Shown: in pieces, positions 51,354 through 51,423 of the stretch
Layout of the letters: the number at the start of each line of letters is the position of its first letter
How positions within the stretch are numbered: the first letter of the stretch is position 1
NCBI GenBank assembly: GCA_015523725.1
Contig: WAJV01000086.1
Span: 1-51,423, forward strand
Origin: Candidatus Geothermarchaeota archaeon
GTDB lineage: Archaea > Thermoproteota > Nitrososphaeria > Geothermarchaeales > JDFR-13
Reading direction: 5' to 3'
Length of the DNA stretch: 51,423 bases
Made by a program: the position numbers and the translations under genes
Notes under the pieces: model-generated
What the model saw: the letters and a program-made list of their open reading frames with translations, nothing else
Told to the model about the DNA's origin: nothing
Database searches by the model: none

Positions 51354-51423
51354 TTATTTAACTCACCTTTCTTTATTTAAAATTTTTTTATTGAATTTAT
51401 CAATTAATTGTATCCTTAATAGA

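Noticed and set aside
1-51423. CRISPR array, insertion sequence or transposase
   Set aside because: No regularly spaced repeat series, no transposase or Cas motif, and no terminal inverted repeats with target duplications were found on reading.

Overview
The window is chromosomal DNA from an archaeon, most likely a thermophilic member of the Thermoproteota (Crenarchaeota). The informational genes are purely archaeal (TBP, RNA polymerase subunit K, Alba, ribosomal protein S25e, ABCE1, an ATP-dependent DNA ligase, an archaeal YchF-like GTPase and an archaeal signal peptidase with Ser/His residues). S25e together with Alba and a cyclic 2,3-diphosphoglycerate synthetase points to the crenarchaeal side. 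The DNA is AT-rich. Start codons are often TTG or GTG. Shine-Dalgarno sequences are of the GGTGA/GAGGT type, and many first genes look leaderless with a TATA-like box about 25-35 bp before the start. I cannot name a genus.

Layout. 1-47: 5' half of a tRNA-Leu(TAG) on the minus strand, cut by the window edge and probably intron-containing. 0.1-2.4 kb: small membrane proteins, a dolichol kinase-like enzyme and a DUF488 protein. 2.4-2.5 kb: a probable C/D box guide RNA. 2.6-6 kb: ribose-5-phosphate isomerase B overlapping 3-hexulose-6-phosphate synthase (the ribulose-monophosphate route to pentoses), DUF1152, an MBL hydrolase and an unknown gene. 6.1-8.1 kb: tRNA-Thr(CGT), an NAD-binding SDR gene, two gene-poor stretches and a tRNA-like partial repeat. 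8.1-11.8 kb: SufS with a small TBP-like partner, a saccharopine dehydrogenase-like enzyme and archaeal shikimate kinase. 11.9-15.2 kb: a tightly overlapping four-gene cassette (degenerate HerA-like protein, RecA-like ATPase, membrane protein, unknown protein). 15.2-24 kb: rhomboid protease, DNA alkyl-transferase, glycosyltransferase, PPC-domain protein plus PfkB kinase, acylphosphatase, MBL nuclease-like protein, GTPase, histone deacetylase family protein and an unknown protein. 23.9-28.6 kb: an NAD synthetase-like protein with nicotinate phosphoribosyltransferase, ABCE1 and small membrane proteins. 28.6-34.7 kb: Lhr-type helicase with metallophosphoesterase, then the HMG-CoA synthase / thiolase-like / DUF35 trio of the mevalonate pathway. 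34.7-43.9 kb: coiled-coil protein, cyclic 2,3-DPG synthetase, Alba, RpoK, cyclophilin-like protein, S25e, DNA ligase, cation/proton antiporter, TBP and signal peptidase. 44-51.4 kb: a complete Dpp/Opp-type peptide ABC transporter whose substrate-binding gene is interrupted by a frameshift.

Most interesting points: (i) the 11.9-15.2 kb cassette pairing a HerA/DUF87-like protein that has lost its nucleotide-binding motifs with a RecA-family ATPase carrying a long insertion; (ii) a thiolase family protein in the mevalonate cluster lacking the catalytic Cys and the GHP His; (iii) an NadE homologue whose SGGxDS loop has decayed, coupled to nicotinate phosphoribosyltransferase; (iv) the +1 frameshift in the peptide-binding protein; (v) an unannotated C/D box sRNA; (vi) a PfkB kinase that seems to need an ATT start; (vii) a tRNA-Thr partial duplicate that may mark a decayed integrated element. 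No CRISPR array, insertion sequence or rRNA was seen.
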